DNA of 64,000 nt, from NCBI GenBank assembly GCA_003508835.1, contig PUFA01000162.1:2666001-2730000 (forward strand), given 5' to 3'. This DNA comes from Eonycteris spelaea (taxonomy: Eukaryota; Chordata; Mammalia; Chiroptera; Pteropodidae). A program made the position numbers and the translations under genes. Shown piece by piece: positions 63,291 through 64,000 of this stretch (positions are counted from its first letter, which is position 1; each line of letters opens with the position of its first letter). The notes below the pieces were generated by a model that ran no database searches, had not been told where the DNA came from, and saw nothing but the letters and a program-made list of their open reading frames with translations.

Positions 63291-64000
63291 CTTGCAGCAA
63301 CTATATAGGTTACTATTTCAGAGTTTCAAAGCTTAGCCCTGCACTCTAGGGACTGGCTTGCAAAGCAATCCTGCTTCGATCCGAAGAAATCTAGGCCCAT
63401 GTCAAAGACTCACCAGGGGAACCACAGCTGTGTCAGCACAGACTAGGGTCAAGGAGCCCCTTGTCTCAACTACATACTATTTTACCCAAACTGTCTCTCT
63501 AGTCTCATTTTGCCATACCTCTTCGTAAAAATAGTGGTACACTTTCTTATATTTGTATTTTGCATCTATCTTTTTTTGTTTGTATAGGAAAACCATTTGT
63601 TATCCTCAGAGGAAGACTAGATGGATGCACTTTTATTTATTTATTTTTTACTGCTAAATGTTTTCAAGCTTTTAAGGCAGCTACTTACTGGAAGCTGTTG
63701 CATTAACTGCTATTGATGACTACAGTAAATGTTAGGAAAAACACCGAGTCACATTAATCATGGATCTCTCAGTTGTCTCAGAAGCTGAACGTACTTGGTG
63801 GCTAATAACAAGCACATCGACCCTTAGAAAGCTTCATGAAAGATTAATTTGTAAACCAACAATCTTCTAAATGGTTTTGTGAGAATCGTTGGAGACAAGT
63901 ATCAAACCTCAGTCCAGCTGAAAGATTTTGAGATTTTATTTCTAAAACTGCCAGGCTGTTCAGGGAACAGTATACTTATAATAAAGCAGACTTTTATTAG
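63291..64000. other. Gene-free end of the window
   Basis: A short (TTTA)n run at about 63630-63650; otherwise nothing recognisable. Confidence 0.5.

Larger units (their letters stand above)
1..64000. other. Mammalian intron-like DNA, probably the PRKG1 locus (inferred)
   Basis: Outside the CSTF2T retrogene no reading frame exceeds about 145 codons and none resembles a known protein. The DNA is AT-rich and carries MIR, L1, hAT, Tigger and MaLR relics in both orientations, as mammalian introns and gene deserts do. In human, CSTF2T sits antisense within a large PRKG1 intron, so conserved synteny would make this window PRKG1 intron. I looked for stretches encoding the PRKG1 cyclic-nucleotide-binding and kinase domains and saw none, so the assignment rests on synteny alone. 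Confidence 0.6.

Noticed and set aside
1..64000. PRKG1 coding exons
   Set aside because: No stretch encoding the cyclic-nucleotide-binding or kinase domains was recognised; the window is probably wholly within one intron.

Overview
This window is nuclear DNA from a placental mammal. It is AT-rich, has no operon-like gene packing, and is filled with old mammalian repeats (MIR, L1 3' ends, MER5A-like hAT elements, Tigger elements, MLT1/MST-type LTRs). Long stretches show no gene. The only clear protein-coding locus is an intronless copy of the cleavage-stimulation-factor 64 kDa gene. It is on the minus strand at 24770-26555 and is recognised as CSTF2T (tau-CstF-64), a retrogene found in placental mammals. 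In human, CSTF2T lies inside a large intron of PRKG1, on the opposite strand. The rest of the window is therefore most likely PRKG1 intron, with PRKG1 presumably on the plus strand, but I found no PRKG1 exon to prove it.

Layout. 1-24.2 kb: intron-like DNA with L1 fragments (one interrupted by an MLT1-type LTR at about 3.0-3.5 kb), a TG microsatellite, LTR-like pieces, MIR and hAT relics, and a well-preserved L1 3' end at 14.5-15.3 kb. 24.3-27.0 kb: CSTF2T with a U-rich 3' UTR, the coding region, and a CpG-rich 5' flank holding ETS, YY1-like, CRE and E2F-like motifs. 27-44 kb: more relics, including a MER5A copy, a Tigger element, an MLT1 LTR and an unusual GC-rich non-repeat block at about 36.15-36.6 kb. 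44-64 kb: an MST-like LTR fragment, a three-level nested insertion at 51.3-52.5 kb, an ERVL-type LTR near 54 kb, a Tigger element inside a LINE at 56 kb, a retroposed 5S rRNA copy with an A-rich tail at 59.5 kb, and an LTR-like block at 62.5-63 kb.

The most notable observation is that the CSTF2T reading frame is broken twice, each time by one missing base, while the sequence on both sides of each break still encodes well-conserved CstF-64 tau protein. The cause is either consensus errors in repetitive or homopolymer sequence or recent loss of a gene needed for male fertility in mice.

Lineage is uncertain. No Alu, B1/B2, carnivore tRNA-Lys SINE or ruminant BovB/Bov-tA element was recognised. 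A 5S-derived retroposon with an A-rich tail recalls the 5S-derived SINEs reported in fruit bats, but one copy proves nothing. I found no CRISPR array, prokaryotic system or other undescribed system here.
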